NCBI RefSeq assembly: GCF_003337715.1
Contig: NZ_QPIX01000001.1
Location: 736,682-800,681 of the forward strand
Source of the DNA: Ciceribacter lividus
GTDB lineage: Bacteria; Pseudomonadota; Alphaproteobacteria; Rhizobiales; Rhizobiaceae
Direction: 5' to 3'
Length of the DNA: 64,000 nucleotides
Under the pieces are notes generated by a model that was given only the letters and a program-made list of their open reading frames with translations, was not told the origin of the DNA and searched no databases. Both the position numbers and the translations under genes were made by a program. This document shows, in pieces, positions 26,747-36,017 of the stretch (position 1 is its first letter; each line of letters opens with the position of its first letter).

Positions 26747-28786
26747 TCACTCCCGGCTGCGTCTTCTCCTGCGTCCGCCGCCTTCGCCGTCGCCCTCGGC
26801 GAGCAGCTTGCGCTCTGGCAGCGTGACGGCGGCGGCGAGTTTCGGGAAGGGATCGACCTTGTTCGGCAGCGCCATGGCGTCGATGAAGAGCTGCTGGAAG
26901 TGGGGTTCGAGCGCCGTCTCGATCTTCTCGATGCGCCTCACCGTTTCCTCGATTTCGCGGCGGTGGTCGCGGTTCAGGAGCGCCATCAGCGCGCCGGTAC
27001 CCGCGGCATTGCCGACCGCCTTGACTTCGGAAAGGTCGCAGTCGGGGATGAGGCCCAGCACCATGGCGTATTTCGGATCGATGAAGGAGCCGAAGGCGCC
27101 GGCAAAGCGGATGGTGTCGACGGTTTCGACGCCCTGCTTTTCCATGAGCAGCTTGATGCCGGCGTAGAGTGCCGCCTTGGCGAGCTGGATGGCGCGGACA
27201 TCGTTCTGGGTGACGGTGATCTTCTGCGCACCTTCGTGCAGCAGGTAGGAGAAGGTGCGGCCGTTTTCGAGGATGCGCGGGCTTCTCGCGGCAAGCGATC
27301 CGTCGACGACGCCGTCGGCGGAGATGACGCCGGAAAGATACATTTCGGCGACGACCTCGATGATCGCCGAACCGCAGATGCCGGTGATTCCGGTCTTTTC
27401 CGCGTCTTCGGCAAAGCCTTCCTCGTCCGACCACTGGTCCACGCCGATCACCTTGAAGCGGGGTTCGAGCGTTTGTGCGTCGATGCGCACGCGCTCGATG
27501 GCGCCGGGGGCGGCGCGCTGGCCGCAGGAGATTTCCGCGCCCTCGAAGGCCGGGCCAGTGGGCGAGGAGGCGGCGACCGTTCGCTCTCGGTTACCGAGCA
27601 CGATCTCGGCATTGGTGCCGACATCGACGAGCAGCATCATGCGGTCCTGGCGGTGCGGGCCTTCCGACAGCGTGGCGCCGGCGGCATCCGCGCCGACATG
27701 GCCGGCGATGCAGGGGAGAAGGTAGGTGCGGGCGCCGGGGTTCAGCGCAAGCTCGATGTCCTTCGCCTCGCAAGCGACGGCGCCGGAAACGGCGAGCGCG
27801 AACGGCGCCTGGCCGAGTTCGGTCGGGTCGATGCCGAGGAAGAGGTGGTGCATGATCGGATTGGCGACGAAGACGCTGTCCAGAATGTCGGAGCGCGAGA
27901 CTCCACCTTCGGCGCAAACCTTGTCGACGAGTTCGGACACCGCCTGGCGGACGGCTTTCGTCATCGCCTCGCGCCCGTCCGGGTTCATCATCACGTAGGA
28001 GACGCGGCTCATCAGGTCTTCGCCGAAGCGGATCTGCGGGTTGGACGTGCCCGACGAAGCGACGACGCGGCCCGACAGCAGCGAGACGAGGTGCATGGCA
28101 ATGGTGGTCGAGCCGATGTCGCAGGCAAGGCCGTAGGCCTCGTTGTGCAGGCCCGGCCAGAGGGCGATGATGGTCGGGCGCGAGGTCGGGCTGTCGCGGT
28201 GGATCGCCGCGGTGACGGACCAGTTACCCTTGCGGAGGATCTTCTGGACTTCGGGAAGAAGATGAGGTTCAACCTGTAAGTCTTTATAGTTCCAGTCTTT
28301 CTCCAGCATGACCTTCATGCGGTCGAGATCGCCGAGCGGTTTGTGCATGTCGGGTTCGTCGACCTCGACATAGCAGAGATGGACGGCCGGATTGCGCTCG
28401 ATGACACGGTCGCTCGCCGCCTTGCGCACCACCTGGGCATTGACGACGGCATCCTGCGGCACGTCGATGACGAGGTCGCCCTCGATCGTCGCGGAGCAGG
28501 AGAGGCGGCGGCCTTCGGGGAGCGTCCGCACTTCGGCGTAGCGCTTCTCCTTCGGGCCGACGGGCGAGATATGATCGTTCGACGAGACGATGCCGTGCTT
28601 GGCGAAACTGCCCTCTTGCACCTCGACCTGGCAGCGGCCGCAGGTGGCACGCCCGCCGCAGACGCTCTCGACGTAGACTCCGAGCTGGCGGGCGGCCTCC
28701 AGCACCGGCGTACCGACGGGGAAGCGGCCGCGCTTGCCGGACGGCATGAAGAGGATGAGAGGATCCCTGGACTGGCCTTCGCTCAT
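26747..28786 (-). CDS. Corrinoid activation protein (RACo/RamA-like ASKHA ferredoxin)
   Basis: 679 residues. The N-terminal 2Fe-2S ferredoxin has ligands Cys43, Cys49, Cys52 (SVCGGRATCGRCQ) and Cys97. A linker leads to an ASKHA ATPase domain (about 220-620): LACDIGSTTIAMHL, LLVDVGTNAEIVLG and the later FAGAFGSFIDP. It should reductively reactivate corrinoid that has slipped to Co(II), keeping the methyltransferase cycle running. Length and order match known activators of O-demethylase and methylamine systems. The Arg/Gly-rich tail is unusual. It is the first of the one-carbon genes, all serving the corrinoid protein at 37210. Confidence 0.93.
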   Translation of the reverse strand: MSEGQSRDPLILFMPSGKRGRFPVGTPVLEAARQLGVYVESVCGGRATCGRCQVEVQEGSFAKHGIVSSNDHISPVGPKEKRYAEVRTLPEGRRLSCSATIEGDLVIDVPQDAVVNAQVVRKAASDRVIERNPAVHLCYVEVDEPDMHKPLGDLDRMKVMLEKDWNYKDLQVEPHLLPEVQKILRKGNWSVTAAIHRDSPTSRPTIIALWPGLHNEAYGLACDIGSTTIAMHLVSLLSGRVVASSGTSNPQIRFGEDLMSRVSYVMMNPDGREAMTKAVRQAVSELVDKVCAEGGVSRSDILDSVFVANPIMHHLFLGIDPTELGQAPFALAVSGAVACEAKDIELALNPGARTYLLPCIAGHVGADAAGATLSEGPHRQDRMMLLVDVGTNAEIVLGNRERTVAASSPTGPAFEGAEISCGQRAAPGAIERVRIDAQTLEPRFKVIGVDQWSDEEGFAEDAEKTGITGICGSAIIEVVAEMYLSGVISADGVVDGSLAARSPRILENGRTFSYLLHEGAQKITVTQNDVRAIQLAKAALYAGIKLLMEKQGVETVDTIRFAGAFGSFIDPKYAMVLGLIPDCDLSEVKAVGNAAGTGALMALLNRDHRREIEETVRRIEKIETALEPHFQQLFIDAMALPNKVDPFPKLAAAVTLPERKLLAEGDGEGGGRRRRRSRE

Positions 28787-28963
28787 GTCGAACTCGTCTT
28801 TCCTGTGCGAACGTCATTGCCGGCGCGGGCCGGCCATTCTCGATAGACTGCACGGGTCCGGCGGCTGACGTGCGTCAATTTCCGACATGGAGATGCGTCC
28901 GCCGGACTTTTGCCCGCGCAAGCGCCGGGACGCAAGCGCCGAAGGTGTGCCGGGGCCGAAATG

Positions 28964-29389
28964 TCAGGGCTGGTCGGTGGTGGTGATCCAGGCGCCGATA
29001 TTGATCGTGCTCGTCAGGATGTCGATGTAGAGCCCGGTGATGCCGAGGATGACCACCATGGTCGCGATGACCGAGACGACGAAGACGAGCACCTCGCGCA
29101 GATCGCTCTCCGGCGAGCCGAACCACGAGCTCACATAGTCGTAGGTCATCCAGTAGATGTGCTTCATCAGGTGCAGCACGAGGACCGCCATGCCGAGGGC
29201 GAGCGGATAGTAGAGGAAGGCGCGGGCGGTTGCGCCGCTGGCGTGGCGGAGGATGATCGCCGAAAGCGCGGAGATGAAGATCACCCGCGAGATCAGCGCC
29301 ACGTAGTCGGCAAGGTGCTTGGCGTCCTGGTAGTCGCCGTGGGCGAGGACGCGGGATCTGCGCGAGAAGCGTGCGATGGTGTCGAGCAT
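28964..29389 (-). CDS. Small membrane protein, function unknown
   Basis: 141 residues with about three hydrophobic segments (about 28-45, 58-80 and 100-125). No known domain. It contains HLMKHIYWMTYDYVSSW between helices and no signal lipobox. It sits between the activase and the methyl-THF methyltransferase on the same strand, but with gaps of about 180 and 200 bases, so co-transcription is not certain. Confidence 0.65.
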   Translation of the reverse strand: MLDTIARFSRRSRVLAHGDYQDAKHLADYVALISRVIFISALSAIILRHASGATARAFLYYPLALGMAVLVLHLMKHIYWMTYDYVSSWFGSPESDLREVLVFVVSVIATMVVILGITGLYIDILTSTINIGAWITTTDQP

Positions 29390-29474
29390 GAAAAGGCCTG
29401 ATGAAAAACGGTTCGCCGCATGTTGCTGCGGCGAACCGTTCCGTCAAGGGGGCGTGTGTCGAGGCGCAATATTG

Positions 29475-29515
29475 CCCCTCACCCTAGCCCTCTCCCCGCG
29501 CGCGGGGCGAGGGGA
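29475..29515. repeat. Short interspersed repeat with G/C hairpin
   Basis: cccctcaccctagccctctc followed by cccgcgcgcggggcgagggg. A unit of this kind is common between rhizobial genes; here it lies in the gap 29390-29589. Confidence 0.5.
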
Positions 29516-29589
29516 CGCCGCTTTGTCTCCTGTCCGTCAGGACGACTTCCCCTTCCTGCCGCGGAGAAGAGGCCGTCAGTCGTGCCGGA

Positions 29590-30558
29590 TCACTCCGTCG
29601 CGGCACCTGCGCCGACGCGGGCGGCACGGCCGCCGCGGCGTCCGCCGCCGGCAGAGGCCGCAGCCGGAGCCGGAGCGGCGGCTGCGCCGCCTTCGGCCGG
29701 CTTATAGTCGCGGTAGGTCTTGATCCAGTTGTAGCAGTTCTCGTCGGTGCCGTTCAGCACGTTGGCGGCGCGCACGGCCTCCATTTCCTGCGGGCGGCAG
29801 GGGTTCATGATCGCCGACGTCATGCCGGCGCCGATGACCATCGGGATGAAGCCGGCATTGATGCCGTGGCGGTGCGGCAGGCCGAAGGAAATGTTGGAGA
29901 GGCCGCAGGTGGTGTTGACCTTCAGCTCTTCGCGCAGACGCCGGACGAGGGCGAAGACCTGGAGGCCGGCCGAGCCGACGGCGCCGATCGGCATGACGAG
30001 CGGGTCGACGACAATGTCGCAGGGCTTGATGCCGTAGTCGGCGGCGCGCTCGACGATCTTCTTGGCGACGGCGAAGCGGACGTCGGGGTCCTGGGAAATG
30101 CCGGTCTCGTCGTTGGAGATCGCGACGACCGGCACGTTGTACTTGGCGCAGAGCGGCAGGATCGCTTCGAGCTTTTCTTCCTCGCCGGTGACGGAATTGA
30201 TGAGCGGCCGGCCCTTGGCGACCTTGAGGGCGGCCTCGATGGCGGCGGTCACGGAGCTGTCGATCGAGAGCGGCACGTCGACGAGGCCCTGGACGATCTC
30301 CATGGTCTTGACGAGGAGGCCCGGCTCCGTCTCGTTCGGGTTGACCGAGGTGACGCCGGCATTGACGTCGAGCATGGTGGCGCCGGCGGCGACCTGTTCC
30401 AGCGCGTCCTTGATGACGGTGTCGAAGTTGCCTTCCATCATCTCGGCGGCGAGCTTCTTGCGGCCGGTGGGGTTGATGCGTTCGCCGATGACGCAGAACG
30501 GCTGGTCGAAGCCGATGATGATTTCGCGGGTGGCGGACGCGACGATGGTGCGGGTCAT
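29590..30558 (-). CDS. Methylcorrinoid:tetrahydrofolate methyltransferase (MtgA-like)
   Basis: 322 residues with a pterin-binding TIM barrel like dihydropteroate synthase and MetH domain 2: GERINPTGRKKLAAEM at about 25, DVNAGVTS at 64, NSVTGEE at 120, and CGLSNISFGLP near 237. It should carry the methyl group between the corrinoid protein and THF, giving 5-methyl-THF. The C-terminal 35 residues are an Ala/Gly/Arg tail not seen in the core family. Downstream of the MetF/MetV genes with a gap of about 100 bases. MtgA is the best fit; a MtvA- or AcsE-like role is equivalent chemistry. Confidence 0.88.
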   Translation of the reverse strand: MTRTIVASATREIIIGFDQPFCVIGERINPTGRKKLAAEMMEGNFDTVIKDALEQVAAGATMLDVNAGVTSVNPNETEPGLLVKTMEIVQGLVDVPLSIDSSVTAAIEAALKVAKGRPLINSVTGEEEKLEAILPLCAKYNVPVVAISNDETGISQDPDVRFAVAKKIVERAADYGIKPCDIVVDPLVMPIGAVGSAGLQVFALVRRLREELKVNTTCGLSNISFGLPHRHGINAGFIPMVIGAGMTSAIMNPCRPQEMEAVRAANVLNGTDENCYNWIKTYRDYKPAEGGAAAAPAPAAASAGGGRRGGRAARVGAGAATE

Positions 30559-30659
30559 TTCATTCCTCCGGTCGGATGCGCGGGAGAGCAGTCTAGCGCG
30601 CGGGCAATGGGTTCAAAAGACATTTGCCGGCGCGAACGGCGCGCCGGCCTTCGATCTGG

Positions 30660-31751
30660 TCAATGGGGATGCTGGGCGGCGATGCCGGCGAGCTGCTGCT
30701 GGTCCTCGACCTTTTCCTCGCGGATCGCCTCCAGCCGCTCGGCGACGAGCGCGTCGACCGGGTTCGGTTCGCGCTTCCAGGGCCTGCGACCCTTCAGCAC
30801 GCCGGATTCGTGGACGATCTCGGCGACATATTCCTCCTGGCGGTAGGCCATCACGTGGATGCCGGAGACGCCTGCGACCTCCTTGACCTCGTTGATGATG
30901 TCGATGCAGAGCTGCTTGCCTTCCTTCTTCTGGTCCTGAGCCCCTTCGAGGCGGGCGATGACCGCGTCCGGGATGTGGACGCCCGGCACGTTGGAGCGGA
31001 TCCACTTGGCGGTCCTGGCCGATGCCAGCGGGCCGACGCCGACGAGGATGAAGCATTTTTCATCCAGGCCGAGATCGCGGACCTTCTGCATGTAGGTCTT
31101 CAGCATCGGCACGTCGTAGCAGTACTGGCTCTGCACGAACTGGGCGCCGGCGGCGATCTTCTTCGCCAGCCGGTGCGGGCGGAAGTCGTAAGGCGGCGCG
31201 AACGGATTGATCGCGGCGCCGAGGAAGACCTGCGGGGGCGTCGTCAGCTTGCGGCCGGAGAGGAACTTCGCCTCGTCGCGCATGGTGCGCACGGTTTCCA
31301 GGAGCGACATCGAGTCGAGATCGAAGACGGGCTTGGCGCCCGGCTGGTCGCCGGCCTGCACGCCGTCGCCGGTGAGACACATGATGTTCTGCACGCCCAT
31401 GGCGGAGGCACCGAGAACGTCGCCCTGGATGGCGATGCGGTTCTTGTCGCGGCAGGCGATCTGCATGATCGGTGCATAGCCCATGCGCGTCAGCAGTGCG
31501 CAGATGCCGACGGACGACATGTGGCAGTTGGCGCCCGACGCATCGACGGCGTTGATGCCGTCGACCCAGCCGTCGAAGATCGCGGCGCGCTCGTAGACGT
31601 CGTGCGGATTGGCGCTGTCGGGCGGGTTCAGTTCGGCGGTGACGGCAAATTCGCCGCGCCGCAGGACGCGCTCGAGGCGGCCGCGGGAGGAATGGCCGGG
31701 CAGCGGATCGAGCGGCAGGCCGGGATCGATGGGATTGATGTCGGGGCTCAT
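30660..31751 (-). CDS. Methylenetetrahydrofolate reductase-like protein (MetF family)
   Basis: 363 residues from ATG 31751. It is a MetF-type flavin TIM barrel: FAVTAELNPPDSANP, GINAVDASGANCHMS, NIMCLTGDGVQAGDQ and QFVQSQYCYDVPMLKTY. Paired with the Cys-rich MetV-like protein encoded immediately upstream, as in acetogens and other corrinoid-methyl pathways; its start overlaps the MetV stop (ATGA), so translation is coupled. In this setting it would oxidise methyl-THF (from betaine methyl) to methylene-THF, or run the reverse direction; direction cannot be read from sequence. Confidence 0.9.
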   Translation of the reverse strand: MSPDINPIDPGLPLDPLPGHSSRGRLERVLRRGEFAVTAELNPPDSANPHDVYERAAIFDGWVDGINAVDASGANCHMSSVGICALLTRMGYAPIMQIACRDKNRIAIQGDVLGASAMGVQNIMCLTGDGVQAGDQPGAKPVFDLDSMSLLETVRTMRDEAKFLSGRKLTTPPQVFLGAAINPFAPPYDFRPHRLAKKIAAGAQFVQSQYCYDVPMLKTYMQKVRDLGLDEKCFILVGVGPLASARTAKWIRSNVPGVHIPDAVIARLEGAQDQKKEGKQLCIDIINEVKEVAGVSGIHVMAYRQEEYVAEIVHESGVLKGRRPWKREPNPVDALVAERLEAIREEKVEDQQQLAGIAAQHPH

Positions 31752-32332
31752 GCGCTTTCCCCCTTCTTGGCGTTTTCGCGGGCGGCGGCGGCTTCGGCGG
31801 TCACGCGCAGCCAGGACGAGGTTTCGCGCAGCGACTGGTTCACCGGCTTCTGGACCTTGAGGATCGCGTCGCCGTTGACCATGTTGCGGGAGCCGGCCCA
31901 AGCCTGCACCCAGACGCAGGGCATGTCGGGCTCGACCTCGCAATGGCCGTTGGCGCGAACGCCGCCGCAAGGGCCGTTCCGGAGCTGCTTCGGGCAGTTC
32001 ATCGGGCAGGACATGCCGGTCGAGGAGAGCACGCACTGGCCGCACATGCGACAGTCGAAGAGAAGCCCCTTGACGTTGCGCTCGACGAACGTCACCGGAC
32101 GCTCGACGCGGCCGTAGCCGATGCGGTTCCAGACCGGATGCAGCCACAGGAAGGCATTGGCGAAGCGGCCGTAGAACCATTCGAGGAAGCGAGAGTGGCG
32201 CACCGACCACAGACGGATGGTGTAGGAACGGCGCGCGCGGCGGTTTGGCGACACCGCCGCGGGCGTATAGGCCCCCGTCGCCGCCTTCTTGGCCGGCGCC
32301 GCATTGCCGGGGCCGGGTTTGCCGTCAACCAT
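31748..32332 (-). CDS. MetV-like methylene-THF reductase partner (Cys-rich C-terminal domain family)
   Basis: 194 residues from ATG 32332. The centre has a dense Cys array, CRMCGQCVLSSTGMSCPMNCP, then GPCGG and CEVEPDMPCVW, matching the methylene-THF reductase C-terminal domain family (PF12225-like), which binds zinc or an iron-sulfur cluster and partners MetF. It overlaps the upstream gene by 8 bases and the downstream MetF gene by 4. A longer frame to 32548 is only the antisense shadow of the next gene. Confidence 0.88.
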   Translation of the reverse strand: MVDGKPGPGNAAPAKKAATGAYTPAAVSPNRRARRSYTIRLWSVRHSRFLEWFYGRFANAFLWLHPVWNRIGYGRVERPVTFVERNVKGLLFDCRMCGQCVLSSTGMSCPMNCPKQLRNGPCGGVRANGHCEVEPDMPCVWVQAWAGSRNMVNGDAILKVQKPVNQSLRETSSWLRVTAEAAAARENAKKGESA

Positions 32333-32627
32333 TCTCGCGTCCTCCCTTCTGGACGAGCGCGGCAAGCCGCGCCTTGTCATATGCCTCTTCGATCGCGGCC
32401 GCAGCCTTGTCGGCCTCGGCTTCGAGATCGTCGGAGACCGGCACGGGATCGCCCTTGCGCCACTCGGCGAGATAATCGTCGGTTTCGGCGGCGCCGGTGC
32501 GCATCGCGCACATGTCGATCGCCTCGGTGAAGCGCAGTGACAGCTCACGTTTTGCCGTCTTCCTGCCTTGCTTGACGATCACCTGGGCGGGGATGTCGCG
32601 CCAATAGACGATGATGCAGTCTGCCAT
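32325..32627 (-). CDS. 'Virulence factor' family small protein
   Basis: 100 residues from ATG 32627 (MADCIIVYWRDIPAQVIVK). This is the small family annotated as 'virulence factor' (PF13769-type), of unknown biochemistry, which I associate with MetF/MetV and corrinoid gene sets. Its sequence has KRELSLRFTEAIDMCAMR and a helical acidic end. It heads the overlapping set 32627-30660 and has a TGCGAC pair in its upstream region. The name is historical and says little about its job here. Confidence 0.8.
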   Translation of the reverse strand: MADCIIVYWRDIPAQVIVKQGRKTAKRELSLRFTEAIDMCAMRTGAAETDDYLAEWRKGDPVPVSDDLEAEADKAAAAIEEAYDKARLAALVQKGGRENG

Positions 32628-32693
32628 GCCTTTTCGGTCTCCTTTGCCGCCACATTGCACGGGCCCCGTGCGGCGGACTGCGCTTGCGACGAC

Positions 32694-32721
32694 GTCGCAC
32701 AGAGCAAAAAGCGACGTCGCA
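32694..32721 (-). promoter_or_regulatory. TGCGAC direct repeat, spacing 22, upstream of the one-carbon gene set
   Basis: On the minus strand TGCGACGTC occurs twice, 22 bases apart (its complement GTCGCA at 32716-32721 and 32694-32699), about 67-95 bases before the ATG at 32627. The two copies are identical over nine bases. The bases overlap palindromic gcgacgacgtcgc and gcgacgtcgc. Confidence 0.5.
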
Positions 32722-32759
32722 GAGAATTCCTGCATTTGTGCTCCCGGTCGACCGGGAAC

Positions 32760-33551
32760 CTACCAGATGCCGCGGGTGAGGCCGTAAAGCAACCAGGTCC
32801 AGAGCGGTGGCGGAAAACGCAAATGCGACGGCCCTTCGACGGGCTTCGGCCGCAGGCGGCCGTGCACGGCATCCTCGACCGCCTGCCCTACGATCTCCAG
32901 CGAGGCGATGGTGAGCGTCAGCGGATAGGTGGCGATGAAATCGCCGGGTTCCGGACGGGTGCGGACCTCATAGAGCGTGCCGCCGGTGTCGGTGCCGGCG
33001 TCGACCAGGTGCACGGTGGCGCCGAAATTGCCGGCGTCTCCGAGAACCAGAGACCAGTAGCCGCCCATCTGACCACGATAGGCGGGGTTTATGCCGGCGT
33101 GGAGGTTGAGGACCGGGCAGGGGAGCTTTTCCAGCGACGGACGCGTCATCAACCGGGTGCTGACAAGCAGGATCACGGCGGGTCGAAGCTCCCGGACGAG
33201 GTCGGCGCATTGCGCGTCGTTGATCGAGGCGACCCGGCTGACCGGGACGTGTTGCGGCATGACGGGATCGGCATTGCGGCTGCGGCAGATCTCGGCGGTG
33301 CGGCGGGCGGAGAGCGGACGGAGAAGGCGGCCGGCCACCATGGTCGCGAGCTGGCCGAGCGCATTCGGCCAGCCGAAGCGGCGGGCGCGGCGACGGGTAA
33401 TCCCGAATTTCGATTCCGGCTCTTCGAGGATGACGTGGAGATTTCGCCAGCGCGCGGCAAGCGCATTGATGACGACGGCGGGATTGGGGCCGCCGGCGGT
33501 CATCACCACCACGCGGGCGTCTTCGGTTCTCTCCGGCGGATTTAGCGTCAT
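32760..33551 (-). CDS. Formyltransferase-fold protein (Fmt/PurN N-terminal-like)
   Basis: 263 residues from ATG 33551. The catalytic motif of 10-formyl-THF-dependent transferases is visible as NLHAGINPAYRG with a later DAGTDTGG (His, Asn and Asp positions kept). Preceding Rossmann-like strands are VVVMTAGGPNP and AVILLVSTRLM. There is no C-terminal tRNA-binding domain of Fmt, so it is not the housekeeping enzyme. In this locus it may handle formyl-THF from methyl oxidation, or formylate a sugar; the substrate is unknown. It ends 133 bases upstream of the virulence-factor gene. Confidence 0.82.
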   Translation of the reverse strand: MTLNPPERTEDARVVVMTAGGPNPAVVINALAARWRNLHVILEEPESKFGITRRRARRFGWPNALGQLATMVAGRLLRPLSARRTAEICRSRNADPVMPQHVPVSRVASINDAQCADLVRELRPAVILLVSTRLMTRPSLEKLPCPVLNLHAGINPAYRGQMGGYWSLVLGDAGNFGATVHLVDAGTDTGGTLYEVRTRPEPGDFIATYPLTLTIASLEIVGQAVEDAVHGRLRPKPVEGPSHLRFPPPLWTWLLYGLTRGIW

Positions 33552-33585
33552 TCGGGACTGGCAGGACGGGGCCGCACGGGCTGGC

Positions 33586-34254
33586 TCAGAAGACGAGAGC
33601 GAGTATAGCACCCGCCGTGAGGACGACAAAGCCGGCGAGCAGCAGGGCGACGACGCCGACCAGGCAGCCGATCATCACGCCGAGGCCGTCGCGCTCGGAA
33701 TGGGCGAAACCGATGATCGCCAGTGCAAAGGCGGGCGGCCAGTTGCCGAGCGGGATCGGCAGGATCACCACCACGGAAAGAAGAAGGACGTAAAGTCCCA
33801 GGATGCGTTCGGAGAAGCGGCTGCCGAGAAACCAGCGTCGCGGTCTGAACAGCTGTTCGGCGACGCGGAGCGAAGGCACCAGCTTATCGACAATCTTTTC
33901 GAAGGTGGAGCGGCTGAAACCGTAGTCGCCGAGCCAGTGTGGGAGAACCACGCGGCCCTGGGGCGAGGCGATCATCTGCCAGGCGACGATCGCGAGCGGC
34001 AGGCCGAGGACGAGTGTGGCGCCAGGTGGCGCCGGCACGAGATTGGGAAGGGCGAAGATCAGGAGAAAGGCGCCGAAGGAGCGGTCCTGCAGCGCAATGG
34101 CGATGTCGCGGACGGTGGTGCGTTCATGGGGCGTCCGCGCCAGACGCTCCAGCAGCCGCGAGAGATGTTCACCCGGCCGGCCTTCTCCGTTCTGGTCGAA
34201 CGCTGCCGCCACCGGTTCCACTCCGTCCGTCATCCGCTCCGTTTCATTCTCCAT
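33586..34254 (-). CDS. exoD: Exopolysaccharide synthesis protein ExoD
   Basis: 222 residues from ATG 34254, with about four hydrophobic helices. ExoD hallmarks are RDIAIALQDRSFGAFLLIFALPNLVP near residue 45-75, PPGATLVLGLPLAIVAWQM, and an alternating C-terminal hydrophobic part. ExoD is an inner-membrane protein needed for normal exopolysaccharide in Sinorhizobium; its activity is not known. The frame is open to 34470, but the family starts near this ATG. Encoded 35 bases before the formyltransferase start, so possibly co-transcribed by chance. Confidence 0.9.
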   Translation of the reverse strand: MENETERMTDGVEPVAAAFDQNGEGRPGEHLSRLLERLARTPHERTTVRDIAIALQDRSFGAFLLIFALPNLVPAPPGATLVLGLPLAIVAWQMIASPQGRVVLPHWLGDYGFSRSTFEKIVDKLVPSLRVAEQLFRPRRWFLGSRFSERILGLYVLLLSVVVILPIPLGNWPPAFALAIIGFAHSERDGLGVMIGCLVGVVALLLAGFVVLTAGAILALVF

Positions 34255-34483
34255 GAAGACCATCGTGCACGGAAAATGTTGCGGCGACATTAAGGCGAAC
34301 CGGGCAGCGCAGTGCGGACAAGGCCGCATTTGCGGGCTTTCCTGCAACCTTGTGGCTGCCATTGCGGTCATAGAAACAACCAGAATCACGAATAGGATTA
34401 TATTCCTTCGATGCTGAGAAGCACTCCGAAGGCGAGAAAACGGCTCCGGCGGGAATGGCCGGGCGAACACAAGGAGACGTCAC

Positions 34484-35854
34484 ATGCCCTATTACAAGCG
34501 TGAAAGCGAAGTCCTGGTTCTCAGTGCGGCAACAAGCTCACCGGGGACGGGCTGGGTGTCGACGACCGTGCAGAACGCGATGAACTATGCCCGCACGAAC
34601 GGACTGACGCTTGTGCTTTTGAGCGGCATCTTCTCGACCGGCGCGCTCACCGTCGACACGGCAACGGGCGGCGGGCAGAAGTTCACAATGCGGGCGGCAG
34701 TTGCCGGCGCGGCGACGCTGCGCTTCACCGGCGGCAGCTATCTCTTTCAGGTCAACGGGATCAATGATGTCTCGGTGTCGGGCGTGGTGTTCGACGGCCA
34801 GAATGCCGCCATCAGCGACGGCTCGAACCAGGCAGGCCTGGTGCGCTTCCAGAACTGTACGGGCTTCCAGTTTGCCGGCTGCAGGGTGACCGCCAGCACC
34901 AAGACCGGCGTGGTGGCGCTCACCGGTGCGCAAGGCATGATCGCCGACTGCGCGATCGACACCTGCTCGGTCGGCGTGCTCGTCTACAACAGCCGCGTCG
35001 ACGTGGTGCGCAACCGCATCACCACCTGCTCGAACAACGGCGTCTATGTCTGGCGTGAGCCGGCCGGCGGCGGGGTCGAGTATGATGGCTCGACGATCAT
35101 CGACAACCGCATCGACGACATCGACACGGCAGGCGGCGGCACGGGTCAGAACGGCAACGGCATCGTCGTCTACCGGGCGGTGGGCGTGAAGGTTTCGGGC
35201 AATACGATCTCGAACGTGCAGTATTCGTGCATCCGCTTCAATGCGTCCGGCGCCGCGCAGATCACCGGCAATCACTGCATCTCGGCGCGCGAATGCTCGG
35301 TGTTCGTCGAGGCGACCGCTCCGGGCCTGAACCTCGACGGTGCGGTGGTCTCCGACAACATCATCGAGCAGGCGGGCGACGGTATCAAGGTCGTCAACCT
35401 CGGGCTCTACAGCGACGGCATCGCCCGGCGGATCGCGATCTCGTCGAACCACATTCGCGGCATGACCAAGAACACGATCAACGATCCGGGCTACTCGCCG
35501 ACCGTCTCGAACGCCTGCGGTATCCAGGTCGAGGGGCTCTGCGTGCTGACCGGCAACATGATCGAGGATGCGGCCGGATTCGGGATTTTGCTCGGCACCA
35601 ACGAGGCGACCTACGACCTGCTGGCGACCGGCAACCTCATCCACGCCTCCGTTACCGGCATCGGCTATTCGAACAACGGTTCGGCCGGCCGGATCTCGAT
35701 CGTCGGCAATGTGGTGAGCGGCGCGACGAACGGGTCCATCGTTCCGGCGGCGTTCAACGGCGTGAGCTTCTACCGTGTCGGGTCGACGGATGTCGCCAAC
35801 ACCGCCGACAGCCAGATCGGCAATGTCTATGTCGGGAACAATCGCGGCTATTGA
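34484..35854 (+). CDS. Right-handed parallel beta-helix protein (TIGR03808-like)
   Basis: 456 residues. The whole protein is beta-helix, with repeats such as NNGVYVW, ITGNHCIS and GIVVYRAVGVKVSGNTIS. It resembles a family (TIGR03808) of exported rhizobial repeat proteins that carry a Tat signal; here the start MPYYKRESEVLVLSAATSS has no signal peptide. Possible roles are polysaccharide lyase, adhesin or tail-spike-like; no catalytic residues can be assigned. ATG 34484 follows a purine-rich ACAAGGAGACG. Confidence 0.75.
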   Translation: MPYYKRESEVLVLSAATSSPGTGWVSTTVQNAMNYARTNGLTLVLLSGIFSTGALTVDTATGGGQKFTMRAAVAGAATLRFTGGSYLFQVNGINDVSVSGVVFDGQNAAISDGSNQAGLVRFQNCTGFQFAGCRVTASTKTGVVALTGAQGMIADCAIDTCSVGVLVYNSRVDVVRNRITTCSNNGVYVWREPAGGGVEYDGSTIIDNRIDDIDTAGGGTGQNGNGIVVYRAVGVKVSGNTISNVQYSCIRFNASGAAQITGNHCISARECSVFVEATAPGLNLDGAVVSDNIIEQAGDGIKVVNLGLYSDGIARRIAISSNHIRGMTKNTINDPGYSPTVSNACGIQVEGLCVLTGNMIEDAAGFGILLGTNEATYDLLATGNLIHASVTGIGYSNNGSAGRISIVGNVVSGATNGSIVPAAFNGVSFYRVGSTDVANTADSQIGNVYVGNNRGY

Positions 35855-35881
35855 GGCCGAGATACCCGTATCATCGGCCTC
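35853..35881 (+). terminator. Hairpin after the beta-helix gene
   Basis: Stem gaggccga (35853-35860) with tcggcctc (35874-35881), plus inner gata/tatc pairs. It starts at the stop codon and is followed by a second GC hairpin but no T run. Confidence 0.45.
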
Positions 35882-36017
35882 CGGGGGCGGGGAAACCCGC
35901 CTCCGGACTGGATGAAGCCCCATAATTTTCAGGTGGCGCTCCGCCTTGTTTTTACCCAAAGCCGGTGCCATGGACGCTGTCGCAGATTCCCTTTGGAACA
36001 AGAGGAGAGGTTACCCC

